A stretch of DNA of 11,969 bases from Saliniplasma sp046497075 (GTDB taxonomy: Archaea > Thermoplasmatota > Thermoplasmata > Halarchaeoplasmatales > Halarchaeoplasmataceae). The DNA lies in the NCBI GenBank assembly GCA_046497075.1, contig JAWOGF010000002.1, positions 1 to 11,969 on the forward strand, given 5' to 3'. The notes below the pieces were generated by a model. It was not told the origin of the DNA, did no database searches, and was given only the letters and a program-made list of their open reading frames with translations. This document shows, in pieces, positions 1 to 6,061 of this stretch. Made by a program: the position numbers and the translations under genes. Position 1 is the stretch's first letter. Each line of letters starts with the position of its first letter.

Positions 1-70
1 CGTGTATAATAATTCAAAACTTTTATTTACAACTATAAGCGTGTTATTTTACTATGGGAGTGATTATAAA

Positions 71-241
71 ATGACAGATTGTCACGATATGGAAAAAGGA
101 CAAGTGTATATGTGCGAAGACTGTGGGTTGGAGTTGACAGTGACCAAAGAATGCGAAGAATGTGAAGATACCATCGAAGAATGCGGCTGCGGTCCATGTA
201 AGTTCATCTGCTGTGGTGAACCACTGACTCTAAAAGAGTGA
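71..241 (+). CDS. Small desulforedoxin-like zinc-ribbon protein, 56 aa
   Basis: Small metal-binding protein of unknown physiological role, probably cytosolic. The core resembles the desulforedoxin / desulfoferrodoxin N-terminal fold: QVYMCEDCG (Cys15, Cys18) near the start, and FICCGEPL (Cys47, Cys48) at the end, matching the CxxC...CCGxPM signature that holds one Fe or Zn. Between the halves lies an insertion with five more cysteines (28, 31, 38, 40, 43), and there is one at position 4, so 10 of 56 residues are Cys. The frame is open back to a GTG at position 2, but the ATG at 71 is preferred because GGAGTGA at 57-63 lies 7 bases ahead and the conserved part begins directly after it. The next gene is convergent and ends at 324. 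It could be an electron carrier or a zinc-only ribbon; sequence alone does not decide. Confidence 0.82.
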   Translation: MTDCHDMEKGQVYMCEDCGLELTVTKECEECEDTIEECGCGPCKFICCGEPLTLKE

Positions 242-270
242 ATACCTGAAGTCTAGTTACGATCATACAC

Positions 271-294
271 AAAAAACCTTCTTTTATTTTTTAT
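271..294. terminator. Candidate bidirectional T-rich terminator
   Basis: Between two convergent genes the + strand carries a T-rich run (about 279-294) and the minus strand a run of six T (from the six A at 271-276). Archaeal termination mainly uses T-rich tracts without a hairpin, so this segment could end both the small zinc-ribbon transcript and the long minus-strand operon. This is inferred from composition and position only. Confidence 0.4.
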
Positions 295-323
295 CTAGAG
301 TTTTAGTTCTGAAAGTTTACATA

Positions 324-1133
324 TCATATATCGAGAGCAGAATCCAAGTTCTCTATTGACTTTTCGAAGAAATCTTCATCTGTTAGGATCATCTCTATAG
401 CGTCTTCTGGACAGACTTCAGCGCACCTTCCACATCCCCTGCAGTCTTCACTGATCACTGCACTTCCGTCCTTTATCTTGACTGCATCGATGAAACAGAT
501 ATCCACACATTTTCCGCATCCGATACAGTTGTCATTAACCTTTATTTCTAAACCGGGTAACCTCTTGATCTTAGTACTGACAGAAGGTGAAAGATCGGGT
601 ATCATCTTCCACAGGCAGCAGCATGGACAGCAGTTGCAGACTGTCATCAACTTCTCACCCGGTCTCACATCCAACCAAACGGAATCCAACTCGTTCCTAC
701 CTATCAGGTGTACTAGACCTGCTTCTCTGCACTTCTCAACGTGCTCTAAAGCTTCCTTTTTGGTGACTTCCCTTCCCATACTGGAATCTATATCTCTAGC
801 AGCCTCACCTAGAAACAAACATCCCAACTCTATGGGATAATCTTCGCACTCGTTAGATTCTCTACAGATGCAGAAGTCCATGACCCAGTGGTAGTCAGCC
901 TCTTCGATGTAATGTTCGACCAACTTCGATGGGAGGACTATGTTGTCATGCAGTTCAACGCTCGTGTTCAACTCGATGTGTCTCTCTTTAGGTAAATAGA
1001 TCAGGTCATCCTCTTTGAAAAACACCTTATCCATGACAGGACCTATGACCGGGTAATTTGTCAATTTAGCTAGTATAAAACGGGATGGGAACATCTTTTT
1101 GAGTAATCTCAGAGATAAACTTGATCTTTTCAT
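324..1133 (-). CDS. Cysteine-rich 2x[4Fe-4S] ferredoxin-domain protein, 269 aa
   Basis: Iron-sulfur protein of a family found in methanogens and anaerobic bacteria; its reaction is not established to my knowledge. The C-terminal quarter is a standard bacterial-type ferredoxin domain with two CxxCxxCxxxC motifs (Cys203/206/209/213 and Cys231/234/237/241). Ahead of it are CICR...C...C (Cys88, 90, 96, 105), Cys135, and a dense CNCCPCCC cluster at 166-173, so further metal sites are likely. There is no signal peptide; the basic N-terminus contains only short hydrophobic patches. The ATG overlaps the stop of the preceding gene as ATGA, with GAGGTC ahead of it, which argues for translational coupling. 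It is the last gene of the minus-strand cluster. It is most likely a redox or electron-transfer protein, but the partner is unknown. Confidence 0.85.
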   Translation of the reverse strand: MKRSSLSLRLLKKMFPSRFILAKLTNYPVIGPVMDKVFFKEDDLIYLPKERHIELNTSVELHDNIVLPSKLVEHYIEEADYHWVMDFCICRESNECEDYPIELGCLFLGEAARDIDSSMGREVTKKEALEHVEKCREAGLVHLIGRNELDSVWLDVRPGEKLMTVCNCCPCCCLWKMIPDLSPSVSTKIKRLPGLEIKVNDNCIGCGKCVDICFIDAVKIKDGSAVISEDCRGCGRCAEVCPEDAIEMILTDEDFFEKSIENLDSALDI

Positions 1134-1768
1134 TTATGGACCTCTTCCAGTAGTTTCTTCCCCCGTTCAACAGCATTTTTCTCGACTTTATCTATCCCCT
1201 CAGACCTGTTCAAGAATTTTTGAGCATCATCTACGATATCTTGAAGATGCATTTCCCTACTCTCATCATCGATTGGTTTCTCCCCCTGGAGTTTCTGACC
1301 GCCTTCGTTGAACCCTTCAGCGAAGTACCAGTCCTTGAACCAGGTATACCCATTTTGAAAAAGTAGGTGACCTAAACGTGTTAACGGTTCAGGGATCCCT
1401 CTATTCGATGCGGATAATGTTTCCTCGTCACGCTGGTATTCGATGAATAACTTCTCACCGGCTGATGAATGTTGAGATATCAAACTTATCAAGTTATTTT
1501 CGATGTTAGAACCGAAATAAGAGATCTTATCTCCTTTGAAAGTGAGTTCGTTGTTGATACCGAAAAGCTCGACCCAACCCTTGTAGTATGGTTTGTTTCC
1601 TAAATAAACACTCATGTAGAGTAATTTTCTCTTATGTTCACCTTTTACCAGATAGATCGGGAGATAAAACTGATCCTTCAACCTACCTTTATCTACATCT
1701 TCAGTGACAACTGAATAAATATCTAAATCGACACCCTCTTTCAACTCTTTGATCAAGTCTTCCAACAT
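1130..1768 (-). CDS. DUF1122-like archaeal protein, 212 aa
   Basis: Soluble protein that I recognise, with moderate confidence, as DUF1122-like (archaeal, function unknown; the family has been placed near GNAT-type acetyltransferases, which I cannot test here). Visible features are an acidic N-terminal helix, a beta-rich centre (FYLPIYLVKGEHKRKLLYM, then VYLGNKPYYKG), and an aromatic stretch around residues 130-155 (GYTWFKDWYFAEGFNEGG) that looks like the conserved core. The C-terminal 60 residues look helical and charged. No ribosome-binding site precedes the ATG. Instead an A/T-rich box (about 1797-1808) lies roughly 30-40 bases upstream, so it may have its own nearly leaderless transcript as well as read-through from the methyltransferase 57 bases upstream. 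Its stop overlaps the Fe-S gene start. Confidence 0.72.
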   Translation of the reverse strand: MLEDLIKELKEGVDLDIYSVVTEDVDKGRLKDQFYLPIYLVKGEHKRKLLYMSVYLGNKPYYKGWVELFGINNELTFKGDKISYFGSNIENNLISLISQHSSAGEKLFIEYQRDEETLSASNRGIPEPLTRLGHLLFQNGYTWFKDWYFAEGFNEGGQKLQGEKPIDDESREMHLQDIVDDAQKFLNRSEGIDKVEKNAVERGKKLLEEVHK

Positions 1769-1825
1769 CGAATCGATAATAAATAGATGCTTTTAGTTAA
1801 ATAATTAACGTGACAAACGATACAT

Positions 1826-2491
1826 TCAACGATTGACCAAATAGTACAGCCTGTTAAACTGATCATGCTCTTTGAACTCAACACGAACCTCTTTTCGTAT
1901 CTTAAACCGTTGGGATAACAACTTTTCTACATCATCATCCGTTAGATTCCAGAAATATAGACCAGTTTCCTCTTTGTAGAAACCATCAGATATCTCTTCA
2001 GCACCCCATCCTTCTAAAGTTTCAGGCTCGATATGATCGTTCAGTTTTAGGAGAATCTTTCCGCCTGGTTTGATGATCCGTTTGTACTCCTTCAAAAGTC
2101 GTCTTCCATCATCCGGTAACAGGTTGTCTAGCACGTTAGAGATTATCCCTCCATCGAACTCATTTTCTTCGAAATCTGAAAGTGTAGGTATTCCGCCTAC
2201 TATGAAGTTAGCTTTGTCCTTTAATCCACTTTCATCAGACAACCTTTTAGCTGTTGAAACAGCTTCTGGACTGATATCGATTCCAACAACTCTTTCAGAC
2301 TCGAGCATCAAGCATCTCAATAGAAGTTTACCGTTACCACATCCGAAGTCGATCAAAGAATTTGAACCTTCAGCTAGCCATTTCAAGCCATCCTCTACCT
2401 CTTCAACGGATATCGGTTGGTTCTTATCGAAATCAACTTCATCCTGGAACACTTCATCCCAGAACTCTATAGTCTCGTCATATTCATCCAT
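1826..2491 (-). CDS. Class I SAM-dependent methyltransferase, 221 aa
   Basis: Rossmann-fold methyltransferase, cytosolic, substrate unknown. Motif I is LIDFGCGNGK at residues 46-55 (glycine-rich SAM loop). Motif II is VVGIDIS, with Asp72 placed to bind the ribose hydroxyls. A post-II segment near residue 110 (GGIISNVLDNLL) and the PGGKILLKL strand follow, as in the Methyltransf_11/25 group. The length is normal for a complete single-domain enzyme. The N-terminus (DETIEFWDEVFQD) resembles the cap helix of small-molecule methyltransferases. The gene is first in a minus-strand cluster with the DUF1122-like and Fe-S genes, and faces the + strand membrane protein at 2578. No ribosome-binding site is visible. 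A TATA-like box at 2511-2521 sits about 25 bases before the ATG, so the message is probably leaderless. Confidence 0.9.
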   Translation of the reverse strand: MDEYDETIEFWDEVFQDEVDFDKNQPISVEEVEDGLKWLAEGSNSLIDFGCGNGKLLLRCLMLESERVVGIDISPEAVSTAKRLSDESGLKDKANFIVGGIPTLSDFEENEFDGGIISNVLDNLLPDDGRRLLKEYKRIIKPGGKILLKLNDHIEPETLEGWGAEEISDGFYKEETGLYFWNLTDDDVEKLLSQRFKIRKEVRVEFKEHDQFNRLYYLVNR

Positions 2492-2510
2492 GTTTTACAA
2501 ATCGAAGTCC

Positions 2511-2521
2511 CAATATTTTAA
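2511..2521 (-). promoter_or_regulatory. TATA-like box for a probably leaderless methyltransferase transcript
   Basis: On the minus strand TTAAAATATTG is centred about 25 bases before the ATG at 2491, the spacing at which archaeal TATA boxes place the transcription start. With no ribosome-binding site in between, transcription probably starts at or next to the start codon. Inferred from sequence and position only. Confidence 0.45.
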
Positions 2522-2577
2522 CAATTCGATAAAGTTGATATACCTCTCAATACATAATATAAGTGGGTGAACGGACA

Positions 2578-3579
2578 GTGCAGAAAAAGATCATCTTTTT
2601 AACCATCGTCGTGATCGTTCTACTTTCTATCAACGCTGTCCAGGGACACGTACCTATAGTAACAGAGGGTAACGATAGTTTGGGGGATGCTACACACGTA
2701 CACGACCCAACTAAATCTTGGACCATATATTCTGAACTGCCGCATGGAAGTGTACATTACTACGAGATGGAATTCGATGAAGGAGACAGACTGAGAGCGA
2801 TCCTTTACTTACCTGTTGAATCTGATTTTATTCCTGATCTGGTGATCATGGGACCGGGGTTGGGAAGTGACGGCGAGTTACCTGAACTTGTAGAAGTGCC
2901 TGATGATTATGGTTACGTCACTGAACCAGGTGTTCTAGATAAGGCTGAATACGAACCCTTCACCCCTGCAAGTTACTACTATATCGCAGAGTACGATTCG
3001 GAAGTGGATGTTGAAGGGACATATTACATCGCTGTTTTTGATGAGGGTAGTGAACATGGAAATTATGGATTGGCAGTTGGAGCTGAAGAACGGTACGGGA
3101 TCCTGGAATGGATTAATGTGCCTCTTGATATAGTGAGAATTAGAGTGTGGGAAGGACAGAGTCTTTTGGAGGTGTTTGCACCTATGTTGTTAACTATCGG
3201 CGCTGGTCTTTCCATCTTTAGTTTTACGAAAGACGATAAATGGTCACCTAACAGTATCAAAGGTTGGCTTTTGTCTTTTGGTGGATTGCTATATGTTGGA
3301 AGTGGTACGGTGATATTATACCAGATGGTAAAAGCATCTTTGATAGCTGACCCCGGTGCTGCCGTTGTCCTGACTTTGGTATTCGCATTGATCCCGATAT
3401 TGATCGGAAGTTTTTTGATACTTAAGGGTGTGAAACTCGACGAGATCTTAGATAGAAAGGAAAAAGTCAAGTTGGTAGTCTACGGTTTTATAGGGTTTTT
3501 TGCATGGGCTGGACTGATAATAGGGCCGATGATCGTGATCATTTCAGCTCTATTACCAGAAAGAACTAGGTTCGACTAA
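2578..3579 (+). CDS. Exported/membrane-anchored protein: beta ectodomain plus about four TM helices, 333 aa
   Basis: Membrane protein of unknown function. Residues 1-22 form a signal peptide or anchor (Lys-Lys followed by a long Ile/Val/Leu stretch, with a possible cleavage site after AVQG). Residues 24-190 form an acidic, Tyr-rich, beta-type outer domain with strands reminiscent of the bacterial pre-peptidase C-terminal fold (EGTYYIAVFD at 146-155, GNYGLAVG at 161-168). Four hydrophobic helices follow (about 196-216, 229-250, 259-283, 298-326). I recall similar proteins from archaea and Chloroflexi, also uncharacterised. The start is set by GGGTGA at 2565-2570, seven bases before GTG 2578; the earlier GTG at 2563 overlaps that ribosome-binding site. 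There is no gene partner on the same strand within 100 bases. It is plausibly a surface-exposed sensor or binding protein. Confidence 0.82.
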   Translation: MQKKIIFLTIVVIVLLSINAVQGHVPIVTEGNDSLGDATHVHDPTKSWTIYSELPHGSVHYYEMEFDEGDRLRAILYLPVESDFIPDLVIMGPGLGSDGELPELVEVPDDYGYVTEPGVLDKAEYEPFTPASYYYIAEYDSEVDVEGTYYIAVFDEGSEHGNYGLAVGAEERYGILEWINVPLDIVRIRVWEGQSLLEVFAPMLLTIGAGLSIFSFTKDDKWSPNSIKGWLLSFGGLLYVGSGTVILYQMVKASLIADPGAAVVLTLVFALIPILIGSFLILKGVKLDEILDRKEKVKLVVYGFIGFFAWAGLIIGPMIVIISALLPERTRFD

Positions 3580-3600
3580 TTTATATTTTCTATTATTTAA
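3580..3600 (+). terminator. Candidate T-rich terminator
   Basis: Directly after the stop of the exported membrane protein the + strand is almost pure T/A with several short T runs, which fits an archaeal oligo-T terminator. There is no hairpin. Support is positional only. Confidence 0.3.
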
Positions 3601-3642
3601 CTGATAACCTATATCGGAACTTTTTTATCTTTGTAAATTAAT

Positions 3643-3659
3643 TACCTCATCAAGAGGTA
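3643..3659 (+). promoter_or_regulatory. 6-5-6 inverted repeat in the leader of the DUF998 gene
   Basis: TACCTC-ATCAA-GAGGTA is a perfect inverted repeat about 20 bases before the start codon and just downstream of A/T-rich candidate TATA boxes (3621-3642). In DNA it could bind a dimeric regulator. In RNA the right arm is GAGGTA, which resembles a ribosome-binding site, so pairing could mask it. The actual site for ATG 3680 appears to be the separate GGTGA at 3670-3674. Function inferred. Confidence 0.35.
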
Positions 3660-3679
3660 TAATTCCGACGGTGAAAAAA

Positions 3680-4279
3680 ATGGATGCAGAGGATTTAGAG
3701 GATTTGATTCCCGAGGAGATAACGGGGGCTTGTGGATTGATAGCACCTTTCGTAGTTTATGTGTTCATCGCGATATCGATATTGATCAATAGGTCATGGT
3801 TCAACTGGGCTGACCACGCTCTCAGCCATCTAGGTGAAGTGGGGACGTCATACAATAATGTGTTTAACGCGGGTCTGATAATAGGAGGGATATTAGGATT
3901 GATATTCATTTTTGGACTGATCCAATACGCAGAAGAACTGATAGGTTATTACGGGATAGCTTTCTTCGGAGCAGGTATGGTCTTCCTTATCTTAGTTGGT
4001 ATATTCCCCATGGGTCGAGCAGGGCATGAGTGGATTTCTGCGCTCTTTTTCATAACATCCCTCAGTGGATTAACAGCATTTGGGATGGATCAGGTATGGG
4101 ACCTGATGGAACCTTCTTGGGGCTTTTTCATACTGTCTTCTGTGATTTTGTGCATAGTCTCCGCTGGTTTAGTCACTACTATCCCATATGAAACCGGGGC
4201 AGCTATCCCAGAATTCATCGTTTCTATACCCATAATGCAGTTCACTTTTGTATTTGGCGCGAGGATATTTATAGAGTGA
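3680..4279 (+). CDS. DUF998 family six-helix membrane protein, 199 aa
   Basis: Integral membrane protein of the DUF998 family, whose function is unknown. About six hydrophobic helices are seen (roughly 17-36, 62-82, 89-110, 116-135, 147-168, 177-197). The segment WADHALSHLGEVG at 43-55 and the following FNAGLIIGG match the family's conserved loop and second helix. The start is chosen at ATG 3680 because GGTGA at 3670-3674 is five bases ahead. A GTG at 3671, preceded by GAGGTATAA, is a less likely alternative that would add three residues. The gene lies 205 bases before the persulfide dioxygenase gene; both leaders carry AAGAGGTAT followed by GGTGAAAA, so they may share regulation. No enzymatic motif is visible. 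Confidence 0.85.
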   Translation: MDAEDLEDLIPEEITGACGLIAPFVVYVFIAISILINRSWFNWADHALSHLGEVGTSYNNVFNAGLIIGGILGLIFIFGLIQYAEELIGYYGIAFFGAGMVFLILVGIFPMGRAGHEWISALFFITSLSGLTAFGMDQVWDLMEPSWGFFILSSVILCIVSAGLVTTIPYETGAAIPEFIVSIPIMQFTFVFGARIFIE

Positions 4280-4308
4280 AAGAAAGATAAAAAAAACGGA
4301 GAAAAGGA

Positions 4309-4389
4309 GAGATAAAAGGTGATGCAAAAGGACAGTATAAATGTCCTGTAGAGATAAAAGGTGATGCAAAAGGACAGTATAAATGTCCT
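4309..4389 (+). repeat. Perfect 39-bp tandem direct repeat, 42-bp period
   Basis: Two identical 39-bp copies (4309-4347 and 4351-4389) are separated by GTA. Each ends in a dyad, AGGACA-GTATAAA-TGTCCT (4329-4347 and 4371-4389). In the second copy flanking bases extend the arms to eight (AAAGGACA/TGTCCTTT). The spacer GTATAAA resembles a TATA box. The 42-bp period is four helical turns, which would put both dyads on the same DNA face. The repeat lies between the DUF998 gene and the persulfide dioxygenase gene and most simply is a double operator or promoter for the latter. An RNA hairpin role is the alternative. Each copy also contains a nine-codon frame, described among the findings. Confidence 0.8.
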
Positions 4390-4484
4390 TTAAATTGTAG
4401 ATTGAAAAACTATATGACTAAAAACAAAAATAATAAATCTCTTTTCATCTATTTCCCATAAAAGAGGTATCAATAGGTGAAAAT

Positions 4485-5846
4485 ATGCTTTTTGAAAAGA
4501 TAGTGTCTGAAGGGTTAGCTCACAATTCTTACATAATAGGTGATCAGAACGAAGCAGTTGTCATCGATCCAAGAAGGGATGCACAGGTGTATCTGGATTT
4601 GGCATCTCAGAAAGGGATGAACATCAAGGCTGTGCTGGAAACTCATCGTAATGAAGACTACGTTATAGGTTCGCACGATATAGCTTCTCAAACCGGTGCA
4701 GAGATATTCCATGCTGATACGGGACTTGATTACGAGTATGGTACACCCGTTGAAGAGGGGGATACGTGGAAAGTGGGTAGGTTGAATATCGAAGCCATAC
4801 ACACACCGGGTCACACGCTAGGCAGTATGAGTTATTTGCTCTACGACCCAGATGAAGAGCCGTGGATGGTTTTCACCGGCGATGCTTTATTCGCAGGTGA
4901 TGTGGGGAGGATAGATTTCTACGGAGAAGAAAACCTTGAGAAGATGGCTTCCAAGTTGTACGATTCTATCTTCAATAAACTTTTACCGTTGGGAGATGGA
5001 GTTATTGTCTGTCCAGCGCATGGTTCCGGTTCGGTATGTGCAGCCGAGATCGCTGAAAGAGAAGTGACCACTATAGGTATAGAAAGGAAAAGGAATCCGA
5101 AACTGCAGGTTGAAAACGAAAAAGAATTCTACAAGAAGAATGCGAAGATGTTGGAATACCCACCATACTTTAGAAAGATGGAAGAGATGAATCTCAAAGA
5201 GAATCTGTTATTATCAGAAGCTGGATCCGTTGAGTTTTTATCACCTGATGGATTCGAAGAGAAGGCAGAAGATGCGGTTGTGTTAGATACACGTCAGGAA
5301 CTGGCATTCGGAGCGGCCCATATCCCCGGTGCCATCTCCATATGGTTGGACGGAGTCCCGAACTTCGCTGGATGGTTTTTACCTTACGATAAACCTATAC
5401 TATTAGTGGATGAAACTGGTGATCCCTCTAAAGCTCTGACTTTTCTCAGAAGGATGGGATTCGACAATGTTGAAGGATGTTTGTCAGGTGGTATGTTATC
5501 GTGGCATATGGCCGGTAAAGAGAGCAATTCTATAAGGACCGTTAACGTCAATGATCTCTGCAAAGAGTTAGATTCTGGTTTAGAAACGTGGATATTAGAT
5601 GTGCGCAGTAAAGAAGAACTGAAAAATAAAGGTGAGATCCAGGATGCGCATCACATCCATATCACCCAGCTCCTCGAGAATCTAGATAAGATACCTAAAG
5701 ACCGGGACATCCACATCTTCTGCGGTTCAGGGCTCAGATCCATGTTGGCTGCGAGTCTTTTAAAGAGAGAAGGATGGACCGATGTGACGGTAGTGCTAGG
5801 TGGATTATCCGGTTGGTCGTCTACAACGTGTCCGGTCGAGTTCTGA
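4485..5846 (+). CDS. CstB-like persulfide dioxygenase/pseudo-rhodanese/rhodanese protein, 453 aa
   Basis: Three-domain sulfur enzyme of the ETHE1 clan, probably converting persulfide sulfur towards sulfite or thiosulfate in the cytosol. Residues 1-240 are a metallo-beta-lactamase fold. His54 (THRNED), His110 (HTPGHT) and Asp133 (FTGDALF) match the mononuclear iron ligands of persulfide dioxygenases; His179 (PAHGSG) is also present. The usual THxHxDH motif reads THRNEDY, so the second metal site is lost, as expected for a one-iron enzyme. Residues about 248-352 are a rhodanese fold with no catalytic Cys (Asp308 region). Residues about 357-453 are an active-type rhodanese with Cys413 in CGSGLRS. 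This order matches staphylococcal CstB. AGGTGA at 4475-4480 sets the ATG. A tandem dyad repeat lies upstream. Confidence 0.88.
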   Translation: MLFEKIVSEGLAHNSYIIGDQNEAVVIDPRRDAQVYLDLASQKGMNIKAVLETHRNEDYVIGSHDIASQTGAEIFHADTGLDYEYGTPVEEGDTWKVGRLNIEAIHTPGHTLGSMSYLLYDPDEEPWMVFTGDALFAGDVGRIDFYGEENLEKMASKLYDSIFNKLLPLGDGVIVCPAHGSGSVCAAEIAEREVTTIGIERKRNPKLQVENEKEFYKKNAKMLEYPPYFRKMEEMNLKENLLLSEAGSVEFLSPDGFEEKAEDAVVLDTRQELAFGAAHIPGAISIWLDGVPNFAGWFLPYDKPILLVDETGDPSKALTFLRRMGFDNVEGCLSGGMLSWHMAGKESNSIRTVNVNDLCKELDSGLETWILDVRSKEELKNKGEIQDAHHIHITQLLENLDKIPKDRDIHIFCGSGLRSMLAASLLKREGWTDVTVVLGGLSGWSSTTCPVEF

Positions 5847-5853
5847 TTGGCTT

Positions 5854-6009
5854 TTAAAGGGATTTCACCTTTTCCACATATTCATCGGCGTAAAACTTCC
5901 TTTTTAGTCCATTTGAGTGTATACACCTAACTTCCCCAAAAAGGCTTCCACAGATGATACAATTTCTTATCCTGTCCTCTTTTTTATATGGTTTATCATA
6001 ATCCACCAT
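5854..6009 (-). CDS. 51-aa CxxC protein whose C-terminus copies the class II photolyase tail
   Basis: Reading frame of 51 codons filling what looks like a gap. Residues 1-22 are unrelated to photolyase and include CIICG (Cys17, Cys20), with Cys29 and His31 following, so a small zinc site is possible. Residues 23-51 (LFGEVRCIHSNGLKRKF, then ADEYVEKV) follow the end of the class II photolyase at 11091 in the same frame and end at the equivalent codon. A TATA-like box on the minus strand (about 6026-6037) is 23 bases before the ATG, and there is no ribosome-binding site, so a leaderless message is possible. The stop lies 7 bases from the end of the convergent sulfur gene, as tight as other convergent pairs here. 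It may be a functional small protein or a relic left by partial duplication of the photolyase gene; I cannot separate these. Confidence 0.5.
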   Translation of the reverse strand: MVDYDKPYKKEDRIRNCIICGSLFGEVRCIHSNGLKRKFYADEYVEKVKSL

Positions 6010-6025
6010 TTGATGCAGGAGGAAG

Positions 6026-6040
6026 CATTTATATTTTTTA
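6026..6040. promoter_or_regulatory. Divergent A/T-rich promoter core
   Basis: The segment reads ATTTATATTTTTTA on the + strand and AAAAATATAAAT on the minus strand. On the minus strand it lies about 23 bases before the 51-codon frame. On the + strand it would place transcription of the hydrolase operon near 6055-6065, at the edge of the dyad at 6062-6080, leaving a leader of about 65 bases. This is inferred from spacing; other A/T-rich boxes nearby could serve the + strand. Confidence 0.35.
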
Positions 6041-6061
6041 ATTTAGAATTATTAAGGAAAG

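Noticed and set aside
478..840. Open frame of 120 codons on the + strand inside the Fe-S gene.
   Set aside because: It is antisense to a gene with clear ferredoxin motifs, has low-complexity Ser/Leu content and no ribosome-binding site; it is a shadow frame.
2501..2530. ATCGAA...TTCGAT inverted repeat around the methyltransferase promoter.
   Set aside because: Arms of six bases with an 18-base spacer are weak and easily due to chance in this composition.
4317..4370. GGTGATGC in each tandem repeat looked like a C box of an archaeal C/D-box guide RNA.
   Set aside because: No CTGA D box lies at a suitable distance in either copy, and C'/D' boxes are absent.
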